A stretch of 64,000 nucleotides of DNA from Platycnemis pennipes (GCA_933228895.1 OW121855.1:39198698-39262697), one strand, 5' to 3'. Numbered from the stretch's first letter, positions 44,280 through 56,089 are shown. Numbers and translations are program-made. Notes: generated from the sequence alone by a model not told the origin.

Positions 44280-46090
44280 AAATGATTAATGAAGTTCTAA
44301 ATTATCTTCCGAACTATATATTATAATCACACTATTCCTAACAAAAATGGAAAATACAAGCTATCAAAGATGGGAAGAAGATTACCCTATGTAACTCATT
44401 AATTTCTAACAGTAATAAAAGGCATTAATTTTTTTATTAATAATCCACCATTTACACGAGTAGGAGACTTAAAGTGTACATTTTTCTGCGATGGGAACAA
44501 TCACGGGGATCAGCATCCATTACCACTGTTTTTCTTCTTGAGCCCTCCTGCGCGTCCATTGGTGATCGGCATTAATGACCTCGTCACTCAATTCTTATGG
44601 TCGACATAAGCGTTGCTGCCTTCTGACTTTAACATTTAATAAATAATATTGTTGATGAATTATCCATTTGATTAATCTCTCTTGATGATATTCATGGAAC
44701 GTATGGAACTTAATGGCGTCGATTGAGAAAGAGCATATGCAGTCGTTCCCCCGGCACTGTAGCGTCCTACCAGGCGTAGGTATTTAAAGTTTTTTTGCAA
44801 GTGACACATGTGGCTTTAGCACTCGTTCACGTTACTTTGTAGCTATAGTGCAGCCCCACATTCCTGACTGCTACGCAAGACGAGAACGGTTAAGAATTCA
44901 ATGAGAAAATGTGTTTCGTTCATTCCGGAGAGCCAATTCACGAATTCCAAAAAAAAAACAAATGCGTATAAACGCGCTATTTCAAGGGGGAATGCATCGC
45001 GTGCCTACAGACTTGCGTTTATCTGAGTTTAAAGTGAGAGAGCCTCGCTCCCTCACTTAATAATGAGACGCAATGAGGTGTCTAGGTTGGTCATGATCTC
45101 TTTAAGTGACGCTGGCGGAGAGCCAATAATGAAGCGTGCCTTATAAGGTTTAAATGCGGTCACCATTAATTCATTATAAATCTGTGAATGAAGTGCCTAT
45201 CCGTACGTAGGACATTTTCCACGCATTAAATTTATTTTATGATACATTCTTTCGCATTAAAATGTCAGGTAATTTATAATTGATAACCTCGATATTGAGA
45301 TTTCTACGCGAGAGAAATTTTCTCTCAATCCACGTGATCTTAATATAGGTATAGTCTATATAAGTTCATGCCCTAGTAGAGTTGTGTTTTGGAGTGGAGT
45401 TTGGTGTAACTAATAAGCTTTTCATACATCTTTTATAATGCTTTGACGCAAATTTTATTAACCCAGTATTTCCTTATTCAGCTGATAATCTCAATTATCT
45501 GCTTCCCTCTTCATTTTGTCTACTCTTTTCATTTTTTCTCACTTTCGAATGCGTTAATGATAGATTTCCCATTTTATCAGCGTCTTCTATTCTCTCAGCA
45601 GCTAATATCGCCTCCATCAGATTTTTCTGTGACAAGGTCATTGACGACGAACTGGTGAACTTTAGCGTAATTCTAAAACAACCATCCATGCGTGAGTAAG
45701 GATTGGAATCCACGATATTAGTTACCGAGCCAGCAATTGTAAGTTACTGCCGTACCGGTAACTGAGTTTGTTGATCCAAATCTCTCGTGCATGAATGGTT
45801 GTGTAAGGACTACGCTAAAATTTTACAGATAATTGTGACTTGGAACACATTGAGATGTCATTTTTCTGCATTTTTCCCACCAGATATCCCTTCATTAATC
45901 GTCGTTGAGTTCCCCTACATCGATATCTTTCCGTCATCCTTATCGATGCCCGCTGCTAAAAAATTATTTCAAATATGCTCTTCATCTCATTGACTGTATT
46001 ATATAGCCATCGTTTTTGTCCTGATAGTATTTTCCAAATATTTAACTATGACCTTGAAGATATGGAAGAATTAACAGACCTACATTTCTG
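44280..46090. other. Non-coding, nothing recognised
   Basis: AT-rich with a 10-A run at 44949. A short imperfect hairpin, AAGTGAGAGAG against CTCCCTCACTT, lies near 45032-45059. No coding evidence. Confidence 0.4.
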
Positions 46091-46100
46091 AGCCCCAGTC

Positions 46101-46263
46101 GATGTCTATTAATGAATACTCTTAGTCACTTCCACAGAATGGTATTTCACAAATGACCGGTTTCGGCAGTTACGCCATCTTCAGGTAACAATAGTCAGAT
46201 CAATCCTGTCCATATCCAAAAAAATTCTGTGGAAGCGACTAAGAGTATTCGTTAATAGACATC
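46101..46263. mobile_element. 163-bp foldback element
   Basis: 40-bp inverted arms (46101-46140 and 46224-46263) containing AATACTCTTAGTC and TTCCACAGAAT, with only a few mismatches. The centre has ACCGGTTTCGGCAGTTACGC, a word typical of Penelope-like terminal regions. It may be the collapsed end of such an element; a minus-strand open frame (46496-46239) next to it includes ENHQDNNIDWGKES. Confidence 0.7.
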
Positions 46264-46499
46264 ATGACAACCTTCCACCATGTCGAGGCATCGGACGTTG
46301 ATTCCTTTCCCCAGTCGATGTTATTGTCCTGATGGTTCTCTCTTAATCGCATTGCATCGTAGTATTTAATACGGCTTCCATGTTGAGATTGTGGAACTGC
46401 TTTATCGCAAAATATAATAGCAATTTTCCATTGTTTTAAAACATTGAAACATTGTAATCGTAATTTATCATCGTAATGTTTTTGTATTCCACCCAATGC

Positions 46500-46830
46500 C
46501 TACGGTGAGCCGACACGAGGGTGTGGGGCAGGGGGCGAAGAACAACAAACATGCACTATTGACATGCAACTAGGCTATTACATGGAGGTATGCTAGATAA
46601 TAAGGTCACATGCGGCTAGATGGTTAGTATCTACATGGCAGTAAAGGGATTGGTTGTTAATACCTGCATCATGCACTATAGACTATTCTAACATTATTTC
46701 ACCTACCCATCCCTCTGCTACGCTGCCTATTGTGCTCTCATATGGTACGCGGGAAAAATGACATTTGAAACCTATCGGTACCATTGATCGGTACGGCAAG
46801 ATTGTCGTACCGATATGTCCTGCCAATGTA
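46500..46830 (-). mobile_element. LINE 3'-end copy
   Basis: GTGAGCCGACACGAGGGTGT, then GGCAGGGGGCGAAG and ATTGACATGCAACTAGGC, followed by the upstream 3' UTR and the very end of the ORF (minus strand CGTACCGATC..GTACCGATAGG). About 300 bp of the CR1/Jockey-type family. Confidence 0.75.
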
Positions 46831-46835
46831 TCGGA

Positions 46836-47185
46836 TAATCATCATAATCAGTCAACAATCCTAGAACTGGTTTGACGCATCCCTCCACTCGATTCTTCTA
46901 TCGGCCAACCTCTTCATATTAACATAATACCTCTCTTACATATCCTTCACGACCTGTTCTATATACCTCATACGACGCCTTCCTTTGACGTTCTTCCCGT
47001 TCACTTTTCCCTCGACGATTTTCTTCATCAGTCCATCGTCTCTTAACATATGGCCGATTAGGTTGTCCCGTCATCTTCTTTGGGTTTTCAGCAGCCTTCT
47101 CTTTTATCCCACTCTTCTTAGGAAGTCTTTTGTCACTCGGTCGATCTATTTTATCTTCATCATTCTTCTGTAGCACTTCAGGATT
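46836..47185 (-). pseudogene. RTE LINE C-terminal fragment and tail
   Basis: Minus strand: a C-terminal domain with MMKIK.IDRVTKDFLRRVG in shifted frames, then NLIGHMLRDDGLMKKIVEGK, VNGKNVKGRRRMRYIEQVVK, ending with TCAACAATCCTAGAACTGGT antisense and a short ATCATCATAATC tail. Confidence 0.8.
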
Positions 47186-47189
47186 CTTC

Positions 47190-48065
47190 TGTGTGGGATA
47201 ATAAAATATTTTTATGATACACTTGAAACTACATCGCTCAATAAAATTTTAATAGGTCGTTGTCTTCATTCTTCTTACTTCCTTCTCTCACTGCCACGAT
47301 CCAGCCGTGCGAAACCCGGTAGCGTAGTGCCAAATAAACGAATTCCGCTACCGTAACAATGATGCTAGTGGCCTTAGTACTTCGCTTGCAGTGCGCTGAG
47401 CGGTGGAATAAGCCTGGAAGTTAATACAACGCAATGGAGACGTAATTGATCCCCGGCTATCTACGCATGACAGCGCGGCTTTGGCCTAGATAGCTTTTTC
47501 CTGCCCCAGATATTCAAGATGTTGGTCAGTTACGGCTCTCATCTGTCCAGCCCTCACGCATGCGACGAATTATGGGAAGGGCTTACGTTCTTATTGAATC
47601 AATTATTATCGCTGTCTACAGGTATAGTTCAGCTTAATAGTGCGAGTTAATCTCACCTAATTGTTTACTTAAGTTTCCTTATGGTCCTCCTGATAGATCT
47701 GGAATCAGGAAAGTCATGCAGCTGAAACCGTCTTTTAAGGTCTTCCTTAATATTCTATTGAGAGCCTTGAAATCAGTAACCGAACCATTCACTCATTAGT
47801 CCACTCAGTCAGTATCAAAGCTAAAGACTTTATTCGCATATGATAAGATTTTAAGTACAAGCGTTAATTCCTGGGACTAGAGAGTTTTGGAAAAGGAAAT
47901 TGAAGTCAAATCATTAGGATGATATATCTTATTACGAATCTATTCTTGTTCTTTGAACGTAAAATATAGACTATCTGCAGACCTTTTATGCAAGATTTTT
48001 CTTTCTATATACATTTATGTCCCGTGTAGGAAAGTGGAAGGAGATAATTTATATACAGTATTATC
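47190..48065. other. Non-coding, nothing recognised
   Basis: No coding or repeat signature that I can support. Confidence 0.4.
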
Positions 48066-48067
48066 TA

Positions 48068-48140
48068 TACTACATCCACGTAATATCCCGCGAGCCACCG
48101 CGAGGGTGCGTGGTTAGCTGTAGATGAAGGTCATGTGTAT
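48068..48140 (-). mobile_element. LINE 3'-end fragment
   Basis: ACTACATCCACGTAATATCC, then CGCGAGCCACCGCGAGGGTG. A very short 5'-truncated copy. A weaker relic sits at 48465-48510. Confidence 0.65.
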
Positions 48141-48569
48141 TTGCCTTGCGACAATTGGTACCACGGGCCACTTTTCATACACTTATTCCCTCGTTAGTTA
48201 AAATTCCTTTCTCCCCCTCTCCTTTTCCTCTCTACATTGCACGAGACCTTATGTACAGCTAAGCGTCAAATATTAGCTCCCTGCAAACTAAGCGTTTTCT
48301 AAATCATGAGGCATGTATGCATTTTATATCCTTGTTGTGCCAAGTTAAATAGTATGATTCTATTTTGCTATAATTATTATTACCAAATTTGAAGCAATTT
48401 ATTATCGTTGGTAGTTGTCATGTACGGATCACTAACTGAAAATCTGCGTCTCACGTCGCCGTAGATCATCTACATTTGCGACCCGAGGATGTGTGGCTGT
48501 GGGTTAAAGATTAACGTTTATGCACTACTTGCATGAAACTAGATAGATAATTTACGTATGCATTCCCCA

Positions 48570-49980
48570 TAACTTGGAGAGGTGAGTGTCTGTTGACCAT
48601 CCAATGTTTTTATGTCAGCAGAAAATAATAACAGATGAAAAAATATCGGAAATTTTTATCTACTATCTATCTATTTTTATCTACGGTAAAAGGAAATTGA
48701 ATTTTGGCGATAGTAATGTTTTAATCAGTTGAATTCTCTCGAAACACTTTAGTCAGGTGCTTACTTTGGAATTTGTTTACCTACATAAGACTTTGTACGA
48801 TGAAAGTTATTACTAAAATAATTGGAAGGTACCTGAATGAGACGTTTCTAGTGTTACCATACCAGTTCTGTGGTAAATTCACAGAGGCCAGAAAGTATCT
48901 TTATCCGGACTGCTGTATACGTCGACCAATATATTATGTGCACTCGAGTTAGAAGGGTATTTATGAAGTTAGACCAGAAAAATACCTACAGAAAATTTAA
49001 TGGTATCATATGTTTCTCATTTAGTTCTACGTTAATTTTTGTACACAGCATTTTTGAATTATATTGTTGTATTTATTATTAATTTTAATGGAAAAAGTGA
49101 CGATTTTTTTAACGTGTTCACCAATGACGCCGATTTTAAACATTTATTTATCAAAAACCCGTCAGCCGATCTATTCCGAAATATAACATAATATACACAA
49201 GAATGTTCTGTGCATTTTCTATAAATTTCAGAAATTTATCTGTGCAAGAAATGATACTGTGACCATTTTTATCGGAAGCATTTTTCTCACCCCTAGGTAG
49301 CCAAAAGAAATGCTATCAATTGCGTTGTAATCCTTAGATAATCGAATGTTATAATACATCGTTGTTAAGAACGCAATGTAATCAACTTTTTTATATCAAT
49401 ACAAATTTGTATGGGTAGGAATGAGACGGGTCAGCGTTGCTGCAATTTGCGTATGCATTGTCGATTCATCTATGCTGTAAACCTGTTGAATATATCGCGT
49501 TCCCAAACCTTCTCTGGAGAAATTTATAACGCGAATGATTTTCTCCACATTTTTGTCTCTATTAAATATTATTTAATTCTCTGGAGTTGTGACTTATGCG
49601 TAGAATTGTATGCCCGAAGGGAAAAAGGAGACAACAATGCCCCCTGGATGAGACGGCTGTATAAGCGCATGCGGAATGCCCTGCAAGCTTTATTGCTCTG
49701 AGGACAATGTATTCCATCGAAACGTCAGCAACCCAAAATCTTACTCGGCTGGAAACCCGAGAATTATTTATTAACATTCGTTGAGGTTCATTGGAACAAA
49801 TAGGAGCTATTACACGTGGCAGCTAGTAGAGCAGCTAAATTTTTGAAAGATCTCGTGTCAGTATTATGTATTATTATTTCAATTTCATTTCTGTGCATAC
49901 AAAATGGAAAACAAGAGGGAAAGCGTTGCTGTAGATAGATAAGCGTACCTACTTTAGGTGATATACTTTCCTTCAATTTG
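48570..49980. other. Non-coding, nothing recognised
   Basis: Includes an open frame of 96 codons at 49411-49701 with no recognisable motif. Otherwise AT-rich. Confidence 0.4.
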
Positions 49981-49984
49981 GTAA

Positions 49985-50095
49985 TTCATCTACATCTATG
50001 TAATACCCTGCGAGCCACCGCGAGGGTGTGTGGCAGGGGGCGAAGATCTCCAAATATTCACTATTCACATGCAACTAAGGGCTCCAATGCTACTA
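49985..50095 (-). mobile_element. LINE 3'-end copy
   Basis: CATCTACATCTATGTAATAC, then CCTGCGAGCCACCGCGAGGG and TTCACATGCAACTAAGG. Confidence 0.75.
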
Positions 50096-50251
50096 CTACT
50101 ACTTCATGGAAAACTGTTGGGTATAAAGGTCCCGTGAAACTACATGATTATTATCTACATAGTAATGAAGTGGTCTCTGGTTATGAAGGCATTTCTGTAC
50201 ATATATTCATCTGTATCTCACTGTCCTGCATGGGTTAGTAATGTTAATACC

Positions 50252-50895
50252 TACACCTACATCTACATAATACCATGCAAACCACCATAAAGGTGGGTGG
50301 CAGGGGGTGAAATCTCACCAAATATTCACTACATGTCATGCATAAAAAATTATCAATAATATACCTACGTCTAAACTTTAATTATAAAGAAGATTTTTAA
50401 ATTTAAAGAAGATAAAAATAGCAAAGCAAGCATGCAAAAACATGCTGTTAGTTGGATTAGCTTAAAGTACTTATACCAAGAATCAACTACCTATGCTATT
50501 AATTGTTACACTCGAATCGGATATATTTACCGCTATTTATATGCCTGATTGTACGAGGAAAGAAGGAATTTTTGAATCTGCCAGTTCGGCAATCAGTTTA
50601 TCGAATTTTTTGATTATGGTGCAGTCTACCATAGTAAGTTGGGGTTTGCAAAATACTTTTAACGTTATCACTGAAAATATTATCTTGGAATTTATTTGAG
50701 AGATTAAATCTAAATTTCAACCTGCGACCTGACTATGATTCCCAATTTAATTCATTTAATAGACTGGTTTCGCTAATATGGTTATCGTACCTTTCCTTTT
50801 CAAATCTTGCCGATCTTCGCTGCACACGTTCAAGTTCATTATTTAGGCCGATTTCGTAGGGATCCCATATACTGGCAAATGTCATGCACTACATA
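50252..50895 (-). pseudogene. CR1/Jockey-type LINE, RT C-terminus and 3' UTR
   Basis: The minus strand from 50890 decodes as SIWDPYEIGLNNELERVQRR, then SARFEKERYDNHISETSLLN, ELNWES and a stop. It continues through a decayed FFPRTI-like block near 50560 to the 3' end ATTATGTAGATGTAGGTGTA. It aligns with the plus-strand copy at 60304-61036. Stops make it dead. Confidence 0.85.
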
Positions 50896-51216
50896 CTACT
50901 CTAACAATGTTCACTGTTTCAGGCATCACGTAGTGGAAGTGAGACATATTAGGTGAGTAAAAAAACTTGCACTTTTCCACAATATATTTAAAATTATAAA
51001 ATTGGACAACACGTGTTTCGGCTTACTAAGCCATTATCAGGTGTACACTCACAAACTGTCGTGACAGCAGTTCAATACATATGAAACGGGATGAGGATAG
51101 GGATAGGAGAAAGTGGTTAGGTGGGAGAGGAGGGAATGACTAGATGGTGAGTGAGGGGGGAGCGGTGGCGAGGAGAGAATTATGGAAAGGAAAGAATTAA
51201 ATAAAGCACTTTATTA

Positions 51217-52089
51217 TTAAATTAAATTACTAATTAAATAAACAGGAGTTTGTCCTTTTGGCCGTGGAACTGGATTAGGGAAGTGGTAGATTATTTGGAA
51301 AGGGGATGGCAAGCAATGGGGGATTCGGAACAGTTGGTGATTCAACAACAGGTCATTATCGCTATGTATAATTTCCCACTGTTCCCATGCGTCTAATCTT
51401 GGGCCTGTTCTTTCAATATGCAGAATTTCCGGTTCAAGGAGGCAGTGGTGCAATGCCTCCAGGGGTTGTTTGGCCAGCAGTGACGATTTGACTCCCTTAT
51501 CCACACGCCTTCTATGCTCTGCTAACGACTTTCGGGCGTTCCTCCACGTAGTGTTGTGTCAAGGCGACGACAGTTTTGTTTTGAGAAACGCCGCGGAAAC
51601 CTCAGATCCAACTCACCTTCTATGCTCTTGAAGTCTGGTGGTAAAATCCCTGCCCGTCTGTCCAACGCAATATTTATCATACCTGAGGCACTTGACTTTG
51701 TAGACGCCTGAATTGAATTTTGGGTCAATGGTGTCCTTGTTTTTGCACAAAATGTTCGATAAAGTACACGGATTGTAGAAACACACTTTAAATTTGTCCT
51801 TTGGGAATATTCTCTTAAGTTTGTAGGAGAGATTACCAACAAATGGTAGCCTAAACGAAGTTCTTTTATCCGGTTCAAAAGCTGGGATAGCGGTTATTTC
51901 CGAAATAGCTAATTTTGTGAACTTTTTACGCATTAGTTTGGTTATAATATCTCTAGTGTACCCATTAGACGTTGCAATGTGGCATATGATTTCCAATCCT
52001 TTGTTGAATTCTGTGTTGGAGAGGGGTAGGCTCACTAACCTATGGATCATCGTTTGGAATGCCGCAAGCTTGTGTGACATGGGATGCAA
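51217..52089 (-). pseudogene. Penelope-like linker and GIY-YIG endonuclease (left half)
   Basis: 158 codons open from 52089: linker with RLVSLPLSNTEFNKGLEIIC, then the GIY-YIG core SGVYKVKCLRYDKYCVGQTG and RDFTTRLQEHRR (51613). A 108-bp insert brings a TGA; the frame resumes at about 51507 with CVDKGVKSSLLAKQPLEALH and LDAWEQWEIIHSDNDLLLNH. Known role: the nuclease nicks target DNA for reverse transcription. The RT domain is absent, so this is a 5'-truncated copy. Confidence 0.85.
51508..51628 (-). repeat. 108-bp copy-specific insert flanked by 13-bp repeats
   Basis: CCTTCTATGCTCT occurs at 51508-51520 and 51616-51628, bracketing 95 bp absent from the right-half copy. Minus strand reads AAGG|TGAGTTGG at one edge and GCATAGAAG at the other, so it could also be read as an unspliced intron. 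Confidence 0.75.
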
Positions 52090-52199
52090 GAGTCTGCTGG
52101 GATTACTAGGTCGCAGAAGGAGGGTTTTCTAAAGATACCAAAACAATGGTGTCTTTAGAAAACCCTCCTTCTGCGACGTAGTAATCCCAGCAGACTCTT

Positions 52200-52470
52200 G
52201 CCATCAGTCAAGTGCCTCAGCTGTGATAAATATTACATTGGACAGACGGGCAGGGACTTTACCACTAGACTTCAAGAGCATAGAAGGTGTGTGGATAAGG
52301 GAGACGAATCGTCACTGCTGGCCTAACACCCCCTGGAAGCATCGCACCACTGCCTCTTTAAACCGGAAATTCTGTGTATTGAAAGAAAAGGCCCAAGATT
52401 ACACGCATGGGAACAGAGGGAAATTATACATAGCGATAATAACCTGTTGTTGAATCACCAACTGTTCCGG
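52200..52470 (+). pseudogene. Penelope-like GIY-YIG C-terminal part (right half)
   Basis: Plus strand KCLSCDKYYIGQTGRDFTTR, then LQEHRRCVDKGDESSLLA, one TAA, HPLEASHHCLFKPEILCIER and LHAWEQREIIHSDNNLLLNH. It lacks the 108-bp insert of the left half and keeps YIG-type residues (YYIGQTGR). One in-frame stop. Confidence 0.8.
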
Positions 52471-52812
52471 ATCCATTCCCCATTGCTTGCCATTCCTTTT
52501 CCAAATAACCTACCACTTCCCTAATCCAGTTCCAAGGACAAAAGGACAAACTACTTAGAGTGCTTTGTACAATTTTTTCCTTTCCATAATTCCCTCCTCG
52601 CCACACTCCACCACTCACCATATAGTCATTCCTTCCTCTCCCCCCTAACCACTTTCTCCTATCCTTATCCCCTTCCCGTTTCATATATTTTGCGCTGCTG
52701 TCACGGAAAGTTTGTGAGTGTTCACTGATAATGGCTTAGTAAGCCGAAACACGTGCAATTTTATAATTTTAAATATATTGCGGAAAAGTGCTGAAGTTTT
52801 TTTTTACTCACC

Positions 52813-52885
52813 TATTACTCTAACAATATTTCACCTGCATATCCCTTTGCTATACTACGTTTTATGCACCCTTAAAATTATCATT
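52813..52885 (-). mobile_element. LINE 3' UTR fragment flanking the Penelope-like insertion
   Basis: TATTACTCTAACAATATTTC then ACCTGCATATCCCTTTGCTA matches the LINE 3' UTR near 46690 and 56055. The matching left part lies just before 50915. Confidence 0.55.
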
Positions 52886-52889
52886 CTCT

Positions 52890-53590
52890 ATGGCCTATAC
52901 CTATCATTACTTTAAATATTTTATTACGCGGCCGAGTTTCGAGTCCTACATGTCATCTTCGGATCTACTCGGATTGGCTGATCTTTTATCAAGCCATATC
53001 AGGGACGGTAATCAAAATGGCGGGATTGAGTATTGAATTATTTGTCCGTGGCATGGGGATGGGGAGGCCAGTCATCTCTTGAAAATTGTAGCTAAACTGA
53101 TAAGCTATTTATGAGAAAGGAAATATTTGGGAGCCCTCGCATTCGTATTAAACATTCGTGCTAGCGTTTAATGACTGCTCTCTCGGCTTCATCAGGTGAT
53201 AATGAAACAATGTGTCATCTTAGTTTATCGTGCATTGCCTTATCTGTTAGAGTTCGGGGAAAGATAGGAATTATTTGCCTCAGTTTGACAAGCTAACTAA
53301 AATCTTACGAGTGATGAGTAAGGACCTTAGGCATTTAACTGGAAACTCTGAGGGGCAAGGTTATGTGTAAAAATACACCAGTAATATTTGATTTTGGTCG
53401 CCATGGTCTGTAGGGAAACTATTGGCAGGGATTGCCCAGCATGATGAATTAACTATTAATAGTGACCGTCAACTTTAGCTTGTTTTTCTGCGGGTGAACG
53501 GACTGTTGGAGAAGTTTAAAATATGTTCAGCATGATCCTCATTGTAAAAATCTCATTTAGTTGCAAGTGTAAAAAACAATGGATATTTGG
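52890..53590. other. Non-coding, nothing recognised
   Basis: No convincing features. Confidence 0.4.
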
Positions 53591-53599
53591 TCATAAATC

Positions 53600-53760
53600 G
53601 CTCTTGCCACACACTCTCGAGGTGGTTTACAGACTAGTCAGTAGAACTACGAACAAAAGGTTTGTTTCCCTGGCATAAATGCATACCTTGGGCTCGTTCA
53701 CTTCCCGCCACACATTCTAGCGGTGGCTAGCAGGGTATTATGTAGAAGCAGAAGCACAAA
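53600..53760 (+). mobile_element. Two decayed LINE 3'-end fragments
   Basis: CCACACACTCTCGAGGTGGT at about 53617, and CCGCCACACATTCTAGCGGT then AGGGTATTATGTAGAAGCAG at about 53706. Plus orientation. Confidence 0.6.
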
Positions 53761-54009
53761 AGGTTTCGCAAAAAAAAATTGAATATATTTTACCGTGCTT
53801 GTGAATAAAATTTAGGCTTCGTTCTAAAGATGGTGTTCCCTTTGCTCGGAAATTACTGTTTATATAATGGTCGTTCCAGTGGTGATTCTCTCTGATTGTA
53901 CTTTTTTTTTAGTTTCGAGGTTGTCATATGTTCAAATTCGCTTTGCGTGGGACTGAAATTCTCGGGCGCGCGGAGAAGTGTCAACCTGTGACCTTCCCAT
54001 GGTATTTTG

Positions 54010-54860
54010 ACCATCTCCAGCAATCAAATTAAGGCGCCTCCCCCAACCTTTCACCCCCTCCTCTCCATCCCTCCCTCCCATCATCGTTCTCTGCCAACGC
54101 CTCCCCATGGTGCCATGTTGCGGGGTCCCCGTGGCTTAGCGTCGCTCGCAACTTTTTGACGAAATTTGCCGCGGCGGCGTAGCGGGGCGACTCCCACTGG
54201 GTCTGCTGCTGTCTGAAGGGGTGGGTTTTTAGCAGCGGGGAAAAGCCGAAGATGATGAAGAGGCCGTGAAAGGGGTCGTGTAACGATGTGGGGGGACGGG
54301 GATAGGTATAGAGAAGGGAGGGGAGGGGAGTAAAGAGGTTGTCTATTGGGCTTGTTCACTTTCGACTGGGTGAAGAGTGGGAACAGAAGACTCGGACAGT
54401 AAAACTGGAGCTTCCGCCCAGGAGGGGGAAGGCTGTGAGAAGCTGGTGTCGCAACAGGGATAATGCATATGGTTCGTCGAGTTGCTTACGTACTTTCCCC
54501 GGGGACCATCCCCCTCCTGTTTTCGTGGTGGCAAAGAGCGGTCAACTCACAACTACCCTCCAGGGGGGTGGGAGGTGAGGAAGGGGAAGTGTGGGAGGAG
54601 AGGGGTGTTCCTGGGGACTCAGCCCTCAGCCTCCCTCCCCCAACTCCCTCTCCCATCCGTCCCACTCAGGTGGGCCGGAGGTCCGAGGTTGGATGTTCGA
54701 GGGTCGCCTGTGGGCTGCGAGTTAACAAAATTGGGTGAGGATGGGGCGACTGCAGGTCACAGGGGACGCGAGTGGGAGATGCGAGTGGGAAGAACGTTGT
54801 GGAGGGAAGAGAAAGGGGAGCTTAGAGGGTTGGAAAAATGAAATAAGAGGCCAAAGGACG
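54010..54860. other. GC-rich island with overlapping frames, unidentified
   Basis: About 850 bp, far more GC-rich than the rest of the window, with many CpG and long purine (GGGAGGGGAGGGGAG) or pyrimidine tracts. Open frames of 90-119 codons occur on both strands (54081-54359 minus, 54482-54841 plus), as expected by chance from the low stop density. Could be a CpG-island promoter or a low-complexity repeat. Confidence 0.4.
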
Positions 54861-55840
54861 CGTGGACCGCAGAACTTCCTAGGAATATCTCTGTGTTGGC
54901 GAAGAGTGAGTAAAGATTCCAAGGGTGATGCTTCAACTGCTGAATTGATTTTGTTTCCACTCGTAGGGTCTATTTTCGGACACGAAAATTTGGTTGGCTG
55001 GAGTTAGGAAGACGAACGAGGAAACCAGTGGAGGGTGATCCATAAGATGATAAATTAATCGGTAGCCAGTGACCCAAAAGAGGAAATAATTAAGTACAGA
55101 AGATATGGAGTAGTAGAAGTAGGTTTAAGGGGCTCATACTGCTTAGATTATAGCAAGCGCTTAACTATCCCAATAATAAGGTTGATGGTTAGACCAATCC
55201 ACATTCATGCACTAGGAGGATTTCGAGTCCAGGGCATTTGTGTTCTCTGGCCGACTCAACAGTGGTCGGAAATCGAAAAAAGCAGGAAAAAAGTCCGAAA
55301 TGAATTTTTAAAAAGACAGAAATTTGAAACTTTGCACATATACTCTCAAATAATTGATGAACATGGAATGGTAAGTCTTTTGCTATATGTCTAACGCGTT
55401 CATTAGACTGAGGCTCAAACACGACCAAAATTCCAAAAAAACGCCCGATTTCATTTTTCTTCTAAAATCGAAATCCAATTAAAAATTCGAAAAAGTTATG
55501 CAGATAGTAGATAGTGAAAGGGGTTTTATGAAATAAAAAACATTTCCACCTATCAAAATGGCACTTATCTTATATTATGCATACGTTTCAGAAATTATTG
55601 TCGATATTTTAGAGCTAATGTGTAACCAAGTGGCAGACACTTTTTTCAGACAAAATGTTATATAACGTAGTCAGTTGAATTAGTTTTGCGAATATAGACA
55701 CGGAGTTACTTTACCATAGTATTAATTGAAGACATTTTAAGGTGATTCCTTAAAAATCTTTGAAAATGTTTGCGTCGCCGTAAATAAAATCGATTATTTC
55801 ATCGCGCGTCGCCGCGCGGCTCCGTGCAGCGGGATCTGAA
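54861..55840. other. Non-coding, nothing recognised
   Basis: No motif or repeat end found. Confidence 0.4.
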
Positions 55841-55844
55841 AATA

Positions 55845-56085
55845 CATCTACATCTACGTAATACCTTGCGAGCCACCACGAGGGTGTGTGTCAGGGGGTG
55901 AATAACACCAAATATGAACTGTTGACATGCAACTAGGATATTTAATGGAGACATGCTAGATAATAGGGTCATAACCAGCTAGATGTTTAGTATCTACATA
56001 ATAAGAATGGGATTATTGGTTGTTAGTACATGCATCATACACTACAGACTACTCTAACAATAATTCACCTACCTATCATCTACAT
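55845..56085 (-). mobile_element. LINE 3'-end copy
   Basis: CATCTACATCTACGTAATAC, then CTTGCGAGCCACCACGAGGG, GTTGACATGCAACTAGGATA and ACTACTCTAACAATAATTCA. One of the longer 3' UTR copies. Confidence 0.8.
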
Positions 56086-56089
56086 ACCG

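Larger units (their letters stand above)
50915..52812. mobile_element. Penelope-like element, two head-to-head inverted half copies
   Basis: Outer ends are inverted: GTGAGTAAAAAAAC then ACACGTGTTTCGGCTTACTA at the left, mirrored by TAGTAAGCCGAAACACGTGC then TTTTTTACTCACC at the right. The left half (to about 52135) codes on the minus strand, the right half on the plus strand, meeting at an inverted AAGGAGGGTTTTCTAAAGA junction near 52135. Flanks TACTCTAACAATGTTCAC (50897-50914) and TACTCTAACAATATTTCAC (52816-52834) look like an 18-19 bp target duplication in a LINE 3' UTR. Inverted, tail-containing copies are typical of Penelope-like elements. Confidence 0.8.

Noticed and set aside
45032..45059. 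Short hairpin as a terminator or miRNA precursor
   Set aside because: The stem is about 11 bp with a mismatch, too weak for either claim.
51522..51878. 118-codon minus frame overlapping the Penelope-like nuclease
   Set aside because: A shadow frame: the neighbouring frame has the GIY-YIG motifs.
52223..52453. Plus frame of 76 codons in the right Penelope-like half
   Set aside because: Out of frame with the nuclease motifs KYYIGQTGRDF; shadow of the real frame.
54081..54841. Proline- and glycine-rich frames in the GC island as genes
   Set aside because: Long frames on both strands are expected where A/T-rich stop codons are scarce; no motif supports coding.
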